A DNA stretch of 64,000 bases from positions 2,046,001 through 2,110,000 of the forward strand of contig WPIO01000043.1 of NCBI GenBank assembly GCA_009760855.2, written 5' to 3'. A model generated the notes under the pieces. That model saw only the letters and a list, made by a program, of their open reading frames with translations, was not told where the DNA came from and did not search any database. The stretch comes from Cristatella mucedo (Eukaryota > Bryozoa > Phylactolaemata > Cristatellidae). Both the position numbers and the translations under genes were made by a program. Position 1 is the stretch's first letter. The number at the start of each line of letters is the position of its first letter. This document shows, in pieces, positions 45,772-56,081 of this stretch.

Positions 45772-45807
45772 ATGGCTGAGGTTGATCCAGTGTCCGAGAA
45801 AGACAAG
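45772..45807 (+). CDS. CAPZA: F-actin capping protein alpha subunit, coding exon 1
   Basis: This exon encodes the N-terminus of the alpha subunit of the CapZ heterodimer, which caps actin filament barbed ends in the cytoplasm. It begins at an ATG in good context (gtcaagATGG) and reads MAEVDPVSEKDK, then stops at a GTAATG donor in phase 0. Joined to 52514-52577 it continues into [16 protein letters not shown], the conserved alpha-subunit start. Known alpha subunits begin with a similar short acidic leader before the VRIA block. The sequence upstream (45.4-45.77 kb) is CpG-rich, as expected of a promoter and 5' UTR. Assignment to this gene is inferred from frame-compatible splicing with exons 2 and 3; the leader alone would not be diagnostic. 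Confidence 0.85.
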
Positions 45808-45949
45808 GTAATGCTACGCGTGCCACCGGTGCCCATTATATGCTGCTAGTCATAGATAACACATCATTATAGTTTTGGCAGAGTCGGTAGGCTTTTACTG
45901 GGCTGTGGATGGGCTGCGGCCGAGCCCACCGCAGGGCATCTTGCACGTC

Positions 45950-46375
45950 CTATACTTCCGCTATCGGCCTCCCACTTCTTCCCCCTAATAATAATTTTCC
46001 GTGTTTGATGACGGTGCTTGCAAGACACATGGCCGTGTAATAATCTGGATCAGATATATTATTGACCTCGCGGTCACCGACTGTGTACGATTTCTTGCCC
46101 ATAGTTTCCATATGACCTTCGAATGACGGCTCGTACTCTGCCCGAAAACTCAAAATGCCAGCACGATGTTGGAGCAGCGAGGCTGCCGTTTTCTGGCTTG
46201 AAACCAGCAAAGTCTTAGAGCTGATTTCGTGCATCTCAATTCTTGCGAAGATGCTCGCCTTGTCCGGTCTGTTACTCCCTCCAGCCGCCAAGTAGAAGTG
46301 GGTGTTGCCCTTGATTTGTGGGCAGGCTGCTGGAGGCCGGAGCTTGCTGCAGTGGAATACCCAGTGATAATGCAC
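45950..46375 (-). CDS. Unrecognised ORF inside CAPZA intron 1, antisense
   Basis: A 141-codon open frame on the opposite strand, just inside CAPZA intron 1, ends with a TAG at 45950. Its later half looks coding-like in composition, for example KTLLVSSQKTAASLL, GKKSYTVGDREVNNIS and DPDYYTAMCLASTVIKHG. I do not recognise a family. Other frames of this GC-rich segment are also open (46229-46519 on + and 46150-46437 on -), which weakens the coding case. It could be an exon of a nested or overlapping antisense gene, a gene relic, or a by-product of base composition. Confidence 0.25.
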   Translation of the reverse strand: MHYHWVFHCSKLRPPAACPQIKGNTHFYLAAGGSNRPDKASIFARIEMHEISSKTLLVSSQKTAASLLQHRAGILSFRAEYEPSFEGHMETMGKKSYTVGDREVNNISDPDYYTAMCLASTVIKHGKLLLGGRSGRPIAEV

Positions 46376-47094
46376 GGCTCCAGGCTGCTAATATTTAGCC
46401 GCCCCGTCAAAGCTGTGGTGCCGAACCGCATCGTCACGCTTCGTCGGCAGACGGCCGATTTTCGTCATCGTTTCCGGCTCGGTTGGCAGGAAGCTAGGTT
46501 GAAATTCAGGACCAGCTAGACGTCACACTGGACGTGTTGGTGCAGCAGTAACCCTGTAAATTTTGCCCGGGGAGACCGAATGTAGATTCGAGCAGTGCAG
46601 AGACTTGATATGGCTAGTTGCTATGATCCGTCTGGGTCAGCTTAACAAAGGTTCAGCATGGGGCATTATGTGAGAGGACCTGCTTGTGATCTCGCTAACT
46701 CTTGCTGCCTTGTAGCCTGGTAGGCTGAATCGATTTGAGATAGCTGCTTATATTAGTACCTAAAAGTGAAATATCACATTTCCGGAGTGCACATGATTTA
46801 ATGCAGCAAAATCTGCAAAACGGAAGAAACTCTGACAAAGTTTCTTTTTGATAACGAAGGCCAGCAGAAAGCTGATGGAATAGCATTGACCATACTTAAG
46901 AAAGCGATGGAGCAGATAATTTTGCATCTGCTGACTATCATTGAATTGTATGTGAGGTAGGTGGCTGTCGGAAAGCTGGCCAGAATTAGGCTGACGCCCA
47001 CATCGGTACAGCGTTGGCAGCAAAATCGCTTATGGCAATGCATTTCGTTATATTTAAAGGAAACAGCTGCATGCCAGATGGGTTATAGTTGGTT

Positions 47095-47238
47095 TTTTGA
47101 AACACACTCCCAGACGTAACAACGTTCAAAAAGAAACTAAGAATGCATCTATTTATTGCATTATTTAGTGGGTGCCATTAACCATTTGATCATGCTTTCA
47201 TTGCAGCAAAGAGCTTGAGTTCTCTGAGGGTGCCATAT

Positions 47239-47284
<46 letters not shown>

Positions 47285-47285
47285 T
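47095..47285 (+). mobile_element. LINE-A 3' fragment with long ATT tail (CAPZA intron 1)
   Basis: Coding end (ccagacgtaacaacgttcaaaaag), a deleted 3' UTR, half of the hairpin (gagcttgagttctctgagggtgcc), and about 15 uninterrupted ATT repeats. The left hairpin arm is largely lost. Confidence 0.8.
47238..47283 (+). repeat. (ATT)n microsatellite from a LINE-A tail
   Basis: About 15 ATT units directly after a LINE-A 3' end. Confidence 0.95.
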
Positions 47286-47411
47286 TTGTGTCAGTATAAT
47301 GTAAGTGCAGGAAAACCGCTGCTCTTGCATCGGCTGGCTCTATGCAGCAATGTTCTAATAAAAAAATCATTCATGGAAAGAGTGTGTGTGCATGTGCATA
47401 TATGTGTGTAA

Positions 47412-47812
47412 GCAGCAGCTTATCGACTTCAACGTGTTGTCACCGACTTAAAAGTCAATTTATTTCCTTGCTCCAGTATTCCTAAATGCAGCGCTTCTTC
47501 CAAATCAGGCCAGGCACCGTACCACCCCTTCGTGACTCGTCGCAAACCTGTGCCCCTAACCAACCTCAAATCCATTGAAACCGTGTCTAAGGCTCATATC
47601 TCAAAGCCCGGAACTCACTCCAGACGGACGTCACGACATCCCCGAGCTTGACAGTTAACACTAAGCTCAAATGTATCTTTCCTCACAGAATTTGGGGAGT
47701 CCTTGTGAATTGTGCTATGTCGGCTTATGCATAAGGACACGGGATGTTATAACTTAACTATTGACATGCTTACTTTACATGATGTAAAGCACTTAGAAAG
47801 AGAGGTAACAAT
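47412..47812 (+). pseudogene. Old LINE-A C-terminal fragment (CAPZA intron 1)
   Basis: A strongly diverged C-terminal domain and 3' end in several frames: QQLIDFNVLSPT, PGTHSRRTSRHPRA, then taaagcacttagaaagag. The tail merges with the opposite-strand fragment at 47813. Confidence 0.7.
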
Positions 47813-48000
47813 AATGTAAACACTTGATAAAAGCACCCTCAGATAACTCAACCTTTTTCTAGGCGCTTTACATTTGCTGCAAAGGAAACACGATCGAATG
47901 CTGAGTGGATATATCATGCTTTCACACGACACAAATAACATGGTTAGGGGTGGCATGCACAGGGTCAGCCTACAAGTGTGGTTAGTGGCAGCATAAAGAT
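47813..48000 (-). mobile_element. LINE-A 3' UTR fragment (CAPZA intron 1)
   Basis: Short tail, hairpin (agcaccctcagataac...ctaggcgcttta), and the 3' UTR to the gtggttagtggcagcat block on the - strand. Confidence 0.82.
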
Positions 48001-48082
48001 ATATTTTATATCTCGTGGCATGCTATATGATTATTTTTTATTATGATTGTGTATGTGCCCGTATAGTGGTCGTGTCATAATG

Positions 48083-48980
48083 TCCTTAAAATTGGCTCTG
48101 CTAGCGTATCTCCTGTTGAATCAGCTCGAAATCTAGGTTTCATGCTCCATGGTGACCTCTCGTTAGACGACCACATCGGCTCCAGTCAAGTCTGCCTACT
48201 TTCAGCTACATAACATTGCTAAAATTCGGGCTGGTTTAGATAAAGATACCATATCTAAGTCCATGCATTTGTGACATCCCGTCTCGACTCCTGCAACTCA
48301 CTGCTTACTGGCCTACCGGCATGTGCTATCAGGCGATTACAGCTGGTGGAAAACAGAGCAGCTAGGCTTGTCTGTCGTGAGCGTCGCAGTTGCAACATTA
48401 CTCCACTTCTCGCCGACCTTCACTGGGTACCAGTCAAGCAACGGATTGACTTCAAGGTTTTGTCGCTCACTTTTAGGTCCCTCCATTCTATGGCTCCAGC
48501 CTATCTCTCCGACATACTCCCCCATCAGGCCAAGCATCGTACCACCAGCTTTTCGGAATCCAACAGTCTAGAAATACCTCGTACAAACCTTAAATCCTTT
48601 TGAGACCGTGCATTTGGTTTGTATGCTCCCAAAGCCTGGAACTCCCTCCCGACCTGCGTCAGAACATCCCCTGACCTAACCGCATTTAAAAGGAACCTAA
48701 AAACACACCTATTTAGGACAGCATTTAGTGGGTCCCTGTGATTCGTCCTTCACGTGCTTATGCGTGCTGACACTGTGCATGCTGCCACTAACCACATTTG
48801 CATGCTGACCCTGTGCGTGTCACCCCTAACCATGTTATTAATTTTGTTTGTTTATCAAGCATGATATTACTCACCATTCAATCGCGTTTCTCTTTACTGC
48901 AAATGTAAAGCACCTAGAAAGAGATTGAGTTATCTGAGGGCGCTTTATCAAGTGCATCATTTATGTTATTATTATTATGT
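48083..48980 (+). pseudogene. LINE-A C-terminal copy (CAPZA intron 1)
   Basis: From KIGSASVSPVESARNLGF through the C-terminal domain (NRAARLVCRERRSCNITPLL, DLHWVPVKQRIDFKV), interrupted by a stop after NLKSF, then the coding end, 3' UTR, hairpin and ATT tail. Sense orientation relative to CAPZA. Confidence 0.88.
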
Positions 48981-51900
48981 CCCAATTTGATCTCTGCTGC
49001 AATAGAAAGTAAAAGAAGTCCCAGGAATGCGCATGTCTTGTTTAAGAATAAGGAGACAAAGCAGATGTCTGGATAACTAGCCATTGTAAGAGCCTTATTT
49101 GACTTTTGGATGATTCCCATCTGCAGCACTTTATGATAAATTATTCTTAGCTCTGGACAGCTACATATAGCACGTGGGATTCGGTATCATTAGCCCTGAA
49201 TTGTGCTTCGTTCCCTGGGCTGGAATCAATGCCCAACACATTCACTTCTTTTTATAGCACTACCGTAACGTGGAACTGGTCGTTACATGGAATAGTTCGG
49301 GAGACTCTTGTACTCCTCTGTGAATCGGCAGCTAGTTCACTCGTCCTGTGTAATAAGTGTTATTTCTTATTTCCTTCAAGGATTTGCTTCACTACGCTAG
49401 CTATTCAATTGAAATCAACTCATTTACAATAGATCGCAAATAGTTTTTCAAGGTTTACCTTTGTAATGCAAATAAGTTTTACAAATCAGCATCTAAAATG
49501 TGGCCTGCCATCATGTCCTCGTTATACTGTCCTTGGTAGCTTTGTTATAAGTCCTGGAAGTTCCAATTAAAGCACCGCCCTCGGCCTCTGGTTAAGTCCC
49601 ACATTCTTCTGGATGTATTACGATGAGCATTCTGGTTATGGATTTGAAAGGACATCCTGAAGCCCCCATCGTGCTATGGTTCTTCCTTGTAGTCTCAACT
49701 CTAGATCGTCGAGGTCTAGATTGTTGTCCACCCTTTGGTACCCTGGATGCCCCGAAATACTGGGACCAAGCTGTTCCCTTCTGCTTTCTCCTTATCGGTG
49801 ATCCTCTTAGGGAGTTAAGCGCTCTTAATAACGTTTGCCTGTGGTCCCACCGAGACACCGGTTTGCCTTTTACCTCGGGCAGCTCAAGGAACAAGCATCA
49901 AATATACTGGAAGGCTCCTGTCTTTTCATCTAGAGCTGTGGCATTTTTTCTCCTTAAGGCCCATTAGGATGTGCAGTTTTGTCATTAGTACTATCCAGAG
50001 ATCCACCTGAGGCTTTCTTGGCCATTAATGCTCCCCACATAGAAGTCGGGTCCACTGTCGCCAGTCTGGCCTGTGTTACTGCTTGTTGCTGTCCCTTATG
50101 TCTCTAAGGCAATGATGACACCTAGTAAAACTGCCACAAAGATCCATCGGGACGCCCATATTCTTAGGTCTCCAACGATCTCGCAGCCGAACTGATCATA
50201 CCTGTAGTCGTCCAATTAAGTCTTGACTGTTATGAACGAGATGCAGTGTGTGAGCTTGAGAACAGTGCAGATACTTGTTCATATTATGCAATAGCACAGG
50301 TTTGTGTTCTTTGTAATAAGCTGTCAATGAAGAGACACAACCTGTTCTTATTATTAGCGATAATTCCTCGAACTGACTCATCACATTGTGGCAGAAGCAG
50401 AGCCAGCATTGATTTTTGAAGTCGGGGCAAAAGGCTCGGTGATGCTTCATCTGATGTGACTTGCACGGTTCTGTCCAACGAGTTCCACTGCTTCAGCCTG
50501 GACGACAAAAAAGGCGCCATTAGATTTTCTAAAACCTAGTTTTCTGATCAAAAAATGTCGGCTTTATATTTTCCAAATCCTAGTTTTTTGATCGAGTCAT
50601 TTTTGGTTGGGACAATAAGCTTTCCTTTTATTAGGTTGACACCTGAAGTTGTAGTCTGATTCTACAACCTGTTCCTAGCTCTGACTTGCTGCTTTTATCC
50701 CAAGACGACTGGTCTCTAGTTGGTGCTGTGGGTACTGAAAGTTAAGGGAAGTAGGGCATCGTGGTAGTTGTTGAAGTTATGTATATATATAATAATAATG
50801 CATTTGATGAAGCGCCCTCAGAGAACTCAATTTCTTTCTAGGCGCTTTACATTTGCTGAGATTGCCGGTGCTCTTGCTAGTCTGAAGCTTGGAAGGGTCC
50901 GCCATGCAGACATAACTGGTGCTAAAGCAGTTGCTTGAGTCAGTGAGTTCCACCAAATTCGCGAGATATCCAACTGTCTTGATTTTTTCTGCTCTGTCCC
51001 ATTCTGCCCATTCTGCCCATTCTGCAAATGAAGAGTAACATAGTAACAATGAATAAATGCAATTGTATCACCAACGAATAATTCATTTTACTATTGACTA
51101 GCACTTTTATTATATTCAATTTTGAAGCAACAGCCTGCCATCTTACTTTCCAGGGTGTTCTTTCAGTTCTTGCAGATGAACCTATGTATCCAGAATTTGT
51201 CTTGGCCTGAAGACAAGCAACTCGAAATGTGCCATGAAGCCTCACACATTCTAGCAAGTGCTTGCCTGTATCTTGATGAATTGGCTACCAAAATTGCAAA
51301 TGCATTGCGGGTGGAATACTTCAGTTCATGTCAACTAAACAAATGATTTTTGGAGAATGATGGCCTCGTTCTGTCGTTTAATCACAAAATGAATCAGGAA
51401 ATAATTTGTTTAACAAGATCAGGAAATAATTTGTTTAATAAGAACTAAGATAAACTATAAATTGGTTAAGCAGTCTGTTGCGATCTTGAGACCTAGCAAG
51501 ACCCAGATACCGCTCATTACATTCTGTAAGGTTGGGGAAAATAAGTCATTATTACCTTAATTAACTATTTCATTAAATAATTAATTAAATCACGGCACGG
51601 GAACTTTTTCATCAACCTTAAATCCAGGTTTATCTCTCAGTAATGGCCAAGCAAGTCCTCTGTGTTGTGCTGCAACTGCTCAGCTTTGTAAAGGCACAAT
51701 GACGTTCTTGCATATATGGCTTCATTGATCATGATATCATGATCTAGCCGTGGCTGCCATCACAGTGGAAGAAAGATATGCAGCTCGTGGTAGCTGCAGC
51801 AGCTCATTGAGTTCATCAGGCAGGTTCTTTCACAGCTGTGAGCAGATGCTTCATTCTTATGGTTGCTAGTGTTTATGACTCGACAGACAGCAGTCAATTA

Positions 51901-52513
51901 GATCGTTGAGCAGTGAGATGCGCGTGAGAAAACTAGGGGTCTTAGGATGCATATGAAAATAGGACAGAACAGTACATGCACAGCTCCAGAATGAAGAGCT
52001 GAAAGAGAGCGTTGCCATGAGTTTATCCTGCTCCCGCCTTATCAGCTTGTTAGCACCATGGCAGCAAAGGAAGCACCCGTGGGTCGTCAGTCGGCTTTCT
52101 TTCCTTTTCTGCTACAGCAGCGTATTTAGAGGGAATCTATATGGCAGGATAAGTAGGCTTAATTTCAAGGGTGCCACACAATCCATCGATGCAACTGACG
52201 ATTGGGTGCGGCTTTTTTGGCATCACTTGTGCTGTCATTGGGTTTGGCCCCACATCTAATCTCACCCTGCTTCTTGGAAACCGCCAAGCAGCCTTGATTC
52301 CTTCGGTACCCAGCAGCTCAGGTGACAAGAGGGAGTGGCCTGAAAGTGGTGCAATTGACACTGACCTGTTTATGGTCCAGTTGAGAGTCATCACACCGGC
52401 AGTGACCATTAACCAGTGACCCCTCCTGATCAAGTGCCTGGTTGTGAGTAGGCAGTGGCTAAGACACGTCTTTCCCAATCGTTTTCTTTTACGTTGCAAA
52501 TAATTTTTTGCAG
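48981..52513. other. CAPZA intron 1, 3' half: largely unassigned
   Basis: Overlapping open frames at 49592-49967 (both strands) and 52137-52499 suggest old coding relics, none recognised. A - strand frame at 50284-50520 (SRLKQWNSLDRTVQV) resembles the WNSLP...V segment of LINE C-termini. Three 9-bp repeats (attctgccc) occur at about 51001-51027. A short + frame at 51181-51346 (MNLCIQNLSWPEDKQLEMCH) is unrecognised. Confidence 0.4.
50789..50861 (-). mobile_element. Isolated LINE-A-type 3' hairpin (CAPZA intron 1)
   Basis: ATT repeats, then cgccctcagagaactcaa...ctaggcgctttacatttgctg on the - strand. Beyond it, unrelated sequence begins at once, so only about 70 bp of element is present. Confidence 0.75.
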
Positions 52514-52577
52514 GTTAGGATTGCATCCGACTTCATAACTCATGCACCACCTGGCGAGTTCAACGAGGTCTTCAACG
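52514..52577 (+). CDS. CAPZA: F-actin capping protein alpha subunit, coding exon 2
   Basis: A 64-nt exon lies between a TTTTTTGCAG acceptor and a GTACGT donor. It encodes VRIASDF then [14 protein letters not shown] and the first base of the next Asp codon. [15 protein letters not shown] is one of the most conserved stretches of CapZ alpha across animals, in the N-terminal helical region of the subunit, so the family call is firm. It enters in phase 0 and leaves in phase 1, matching exon 1 and exon 3 exactly. No stop or frameshift is visible. It sits between intron 1, which carries LINE-A copies, and intron 2, which begins with a SINE-2 copy about 300 bp downstream. Confidence 0.95.
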
Positions 52578-52872
52578 GTACGTCATGGCTGCTGTGAAAA
52601 CATGTAAATCGCTGCTTTATGTCCACCGTGGAATCTCCCTCCACCTTAAAGCCCCTCCCCGGCAGTCGGTCAGCTTGATGGGATAGCACTCCAGCTTCAC
52701 TCGGTTGGCTACCTTATAGTCATAGGAAGCCATTTCGGAAACTCTGCTTGTTTTTGTTTTCTGAATTGGCTGCTCAAATGCTGCATTGACCTGCAAGGCG
52801 AGTTTTGTTATGTTTTCCTCTGAGCAGCTGAGTCGGCCGGTAGCCTCGTGCTTGGTGTTCTTTTATGACATT

Positions 52873-53052
52873 GGTGAGCCGTGATGGCACACTAAGTAAG
52901 GTGGTTGCTTTTCACTACCTCGGCCCCCCAGGTCGCGGGTTCGAATCCTGCAGTAGGCGATCCTTTATTGCCACTGTAAGCAGTGGTGATAGCCGTAAAG
53001 GCTCTTCTATCGCTATACAAAAGAGGCTGTTAAATCAGCTAGTTTTTTTTTA
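52873..53052 (+). mobile_element. SINE-2, well preserved (CAPZA intron 2)
   Basis: gtgagccgtgatggcacactaag head, cgcgggttcgaatcctgcag B box (52934-52953), actgtaagcagtggtgatagccgtaaaggctc body, and agaggctgttaaatcagct, ending in a T run. Located about 300 bp downstream of CAPZA exon 2. Confidence 0.85.
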
Positions 53053-53133
53053 TTGTTATAGCTGGCTTATATAGGTAGGCAGATCTACATAGCATGAAAC
53101 AGAGGAACGGGTAGAGTGAGATTCGAGCATGCT

Positions 53134-53464
53134 TAGAGAGATACTATATCTAAATTGGTCTATGCATTAGTGACATCACGTCTCGTCTTCTGTAACTCAT
53201 TGCTTGCTGGTCTACCGGCCTGTGCAGTCAGGTCCTTACAGCTGGTGAAAAACTCTTCAGCTAGGCTTGTCTGTCCTGAGTGTCCCAGTTGCCACACCAC
53301 TCCACTTCTGGCCGACCCGTACTGACTTCCAGTCAAGCAAATCATCAATTTGAAGGTTCTGTCACTCACTTTTTGGTCCATTTATTTTTTGGCTTCAGCC
53401 TACCTATCTGATCTACTTCCCCACCAGGCTAAGCATTGTACCATCTGCTTTTCTGAATCACTAG
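53134..53464 (+). pseudogene. LINE-A C-terminal fragment without tail (CAPZA intron 2)
   Basis: Decayed [40 protein letters not shown], then PPTRLSIVPSAFL-type sequence to 53464. The 3' UTR is absent. Confidence 0.78.
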
Positions 53465-53627
53465 TGATTGCTGTGCACGAAATGTCTTGTCTTGCCGACT
53501 GGTGACTCAGTTCTCTATTTTTGCCACCTGATGTACGTTGGATATGGTCTCATGCATATTACTACTAGCGTTAAATCATATCATCTGTATCCAGAGGATT
53601 TATATCCTTAGATGCAACTTTCTAATA

Positions 53628-53815
53628 ACAATAATCATAATAATGCACTTGATAAGCGCCCTCAGAGAACTCAATCTCTTTCTAGGCGCTGTACATTTGC
53701 TGCAAAGGGAAACGCGATTGAATGGTGAGTAATTTCATGCTTGATAAACAACATGAAGAACATGGTTATGGGTGCCGGGCACATGGTTAGCATGCAAGTG
53801 TGGTTAGTGGCTTAG
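53628..53815 (-). mobile_element. LINE-A 3' UTR fragment (CAPZA intron 2)
   Basis: ATT tail, hairpin (agcgccctcagagaac...ctaggcgctgta), and 3' UTR to the gtggttagtggc block, - strand. Confidence 0.85.
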
Positions 53816-54004
53816 TTAAACACTAAAATGAATTCACTTGACTGTCGTCACTTTGAGCAATATTGCATTAGAGCAATCATGTAGCACCCTAAGAGAGCTG
53901 TGTGACTGCTAATGTGTCCCGTTTGAAGGCGTCACAACACAATACTGCAATAACAGGCACGTCAGAACGAGTGGGCTGTGCTAATACCATGGCTTTGGTG
54001 GGGG

Positions 54005-54125
54005 TGTATTTATGGGTACCGAAAGCCTCATAGGCTTTGAGTAGGCAATAGAAAACTCTCCTGTGTAACAACCACTTGTGGCTTTGTTGATTTACAGACA
54101 GGGATACATTACATTACATTTCCGG
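54005..54125 (+). mobile_element. LINE-B 3' end (CAPZA intron 2)
   Basis: taccgaaagcctcataggctttgag, gaaaactctcctgtgtaacaaccacttgtggctttgttg, then gggatacattacattacatttc: last codons, hairpin and ACATT tail in + orientation. Confidence 0.78.
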
Positions 54126-54510
54126 ACAGTGCACACTTTCATTTACAACCAAGGTGCTTTGAGATTGTTCAGGCAGTGATAGTGGAGCTGTAGGGAAGGT
54201 CAGATGCAATAGTGTTTTATTTCATTGTCAGATAGGGCTGCTGTGCCAGATGGTCAGCCTTCTAGGCTACTGCCTCAAGTTCGAACAAATTGCTCAGGTG
54301 TTTCCTGGCTCTTAAATGTTTGGTTGTCTGTCTCAGGCAAGTTGGTCTGTTTTCTAGATCCATTCAGGCTTGTCTGCTCTTCTATACCAAACGTTCTTGA
54401 CTCACCTCCATCTGTCGTTGCTGAAGTTTTTCTGCAAGTTCCGACTTAGTTGTGATTACGAGTCTTTGCCTAGCTGATCAGGAGACTTTGTGTAAAACTG
54501 TCCTTGCCTT

Positions 54511-54658
54511 ATCTGGTTTGATCCAGCGGTTAAGGTGCTCGCCCGACCAAGGTCTGACTGAGGTCGTGGGCTCGAGCCTGGAGGCATATATGAAGCGCCT
54601 GAATAGAAATTATGTTCTCTTAGGGTGCTATACAAATGAATTATATATAATTATATAT
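54511..54658 (+). mobile_element. SINE-1 (CAPZA intron 2)
   Basis: tggtttgatccagcggttaaggtgctcgccc head, cgtgggctcgagcctggagg B box, tgaagcgcctgaatagaaat hairpin left arm, ctcttagggtgctatacaaatgaattat tail. Sense to CAPZA. Confidence 0.87.
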
Positions 54659-55734
54659 ATTCCACCCTAGCCAGCCGTGGATGTAGCAACTGCCGCACTC
54701 ACCAGTTCGGTAGCAGACATTTTTGGCTACATGCAGCAAAACTTTCTTATCACGAACTCTAAAATGATTTTGGTTTTTCTTAAGCAGACTATTATATCAG
54801 TCTTTTAAGTGCTCCAATTTAGTTTTAGTTTGTCTGAAGCCTTTTGATCTTGATCGGTTATGCTTTGGTGCTTCCTGCAACCGGCTTAGGTCGAGGGCTC
54901 GATTCTTGCTGCAGACTATTCTTTGTTACCGAATGCAAGCCCGACACAAGTCACTATTGCTCATCTGGCTCTGTGAAATTTAAACTTTTTATTTACTTTG
55001 TTCCGAAAATCTTGAAAATAAAAAATTACCTTAACTTTTGTCTGTCCTATGAACCTTGCAGTCTGTTGTGGCTAAGCATTCAGTGTTTCAGTGCTCGTTA
55101 ATGCAAGCATCGCCACAGGGTGTCTTGGGTACCTCCATTTTCTTGCTCCGGCCTCATTTCTGAATAGCTCTCTCTCTTCGTTATCTTGCAGCTGCCGGTA
55201 TATCTGAAATTCTTCCCTGTTATGCTTCACGCCAGTTTCGGCTCCATTCTTTTAGCTACCTCTCTCACCAAATTTGGCAGCTAAAGGTGGCCATGCCTTT
55301 AGCTCGAACGATCCCCAAGCCTGGAGCTCACACCATACTGACATCACTAATCCACTGACTTGGTGAACTATGCACAGCGCTATATTGGTGAACAGGCAAT
55401 GGTCCCTACATTGTGCTGTCTCTGGTCCATTCTAGAATGCTACATTAGTCTTCTGTCAATATAGGATGTGTCAGTACGAATTAAGGCCCACTTTCCTTTT
55501 GAATCATTTTTCCTATTGTTATGACTCCTATTGTTTCCATTGCCCACTGTTCTTGGCTGCCTTAGCTGTAGGCTGTCAATAATATATTAAGCGACTGCAC
55601 ACTGAAGCTATGCATACTTTCAGTGTGTTATCATGTGAACCGCACTAGCCTAACAGTCACTATACGTTGGTACAACAATGGTTGTGTGGTTGAAGATTGT
55701 ATAGTATGAGTTGTGCTGTATCTGAGGGGAAGGG
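54659..55734. other. CAPZA intron 2, unassigned
   Basis: A possible decayed SINE head lies at about 54880-54960 (ggtcgagggctcgattcttgc). LINE-like pieces (ctggagctcacaccatactgac near 55322) are too degraded to class. Confidence 0.4.
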
Positions 55735-55794
55735 ATAGAGAGAAAGAGAGAGACAGAGACTGAGACAGACAGACAGACAGATAGACACACACAC

Positions 55795-55887
<93 letters not shown>
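55735..55887 (+). repeat. (GA)n/(CAGA)n/(CA)n compound microsatellite (CAPZA intron 2)
   Basis: A GAGA and GACA stretch, then about 100 bp of CA, followed by GA-rich DNA to 55922. Confidence 0.98.
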
Positions 55888-55889
<2 letters not shown>

Positions 55890-56081
55890 TAGAGAGGGAG
55901 GGAGGAAGGGGGAGAGAGGGGGCCAGACAGCCGGACAGAGACTACGACCTATTCTGTAGTAATTTTAATAGTATGAGAACTAAATCTCTTGCAGGCACAT
56001 TAAATATGCTGGAAAGTGAGCACTTCAATTATTTAGTGAAAACGTGCACAGTTGTCTGAATGCATAAGCTCCCACTCAATT

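Noticed and set aside
45630-45836. - strand frame overlapping CAPZA exon 1
   Set aside because: Antisense shadow of the CAPZA coding exon and the GC-rich 5' region.
50827-51049. - strand exon-like block after TTTGCAG with NGQNGQNG
   Set aside because: It runs directly into a LINE-A 3' hairpin, has a 9-bp tandem repeat, and shows no convincing donor.
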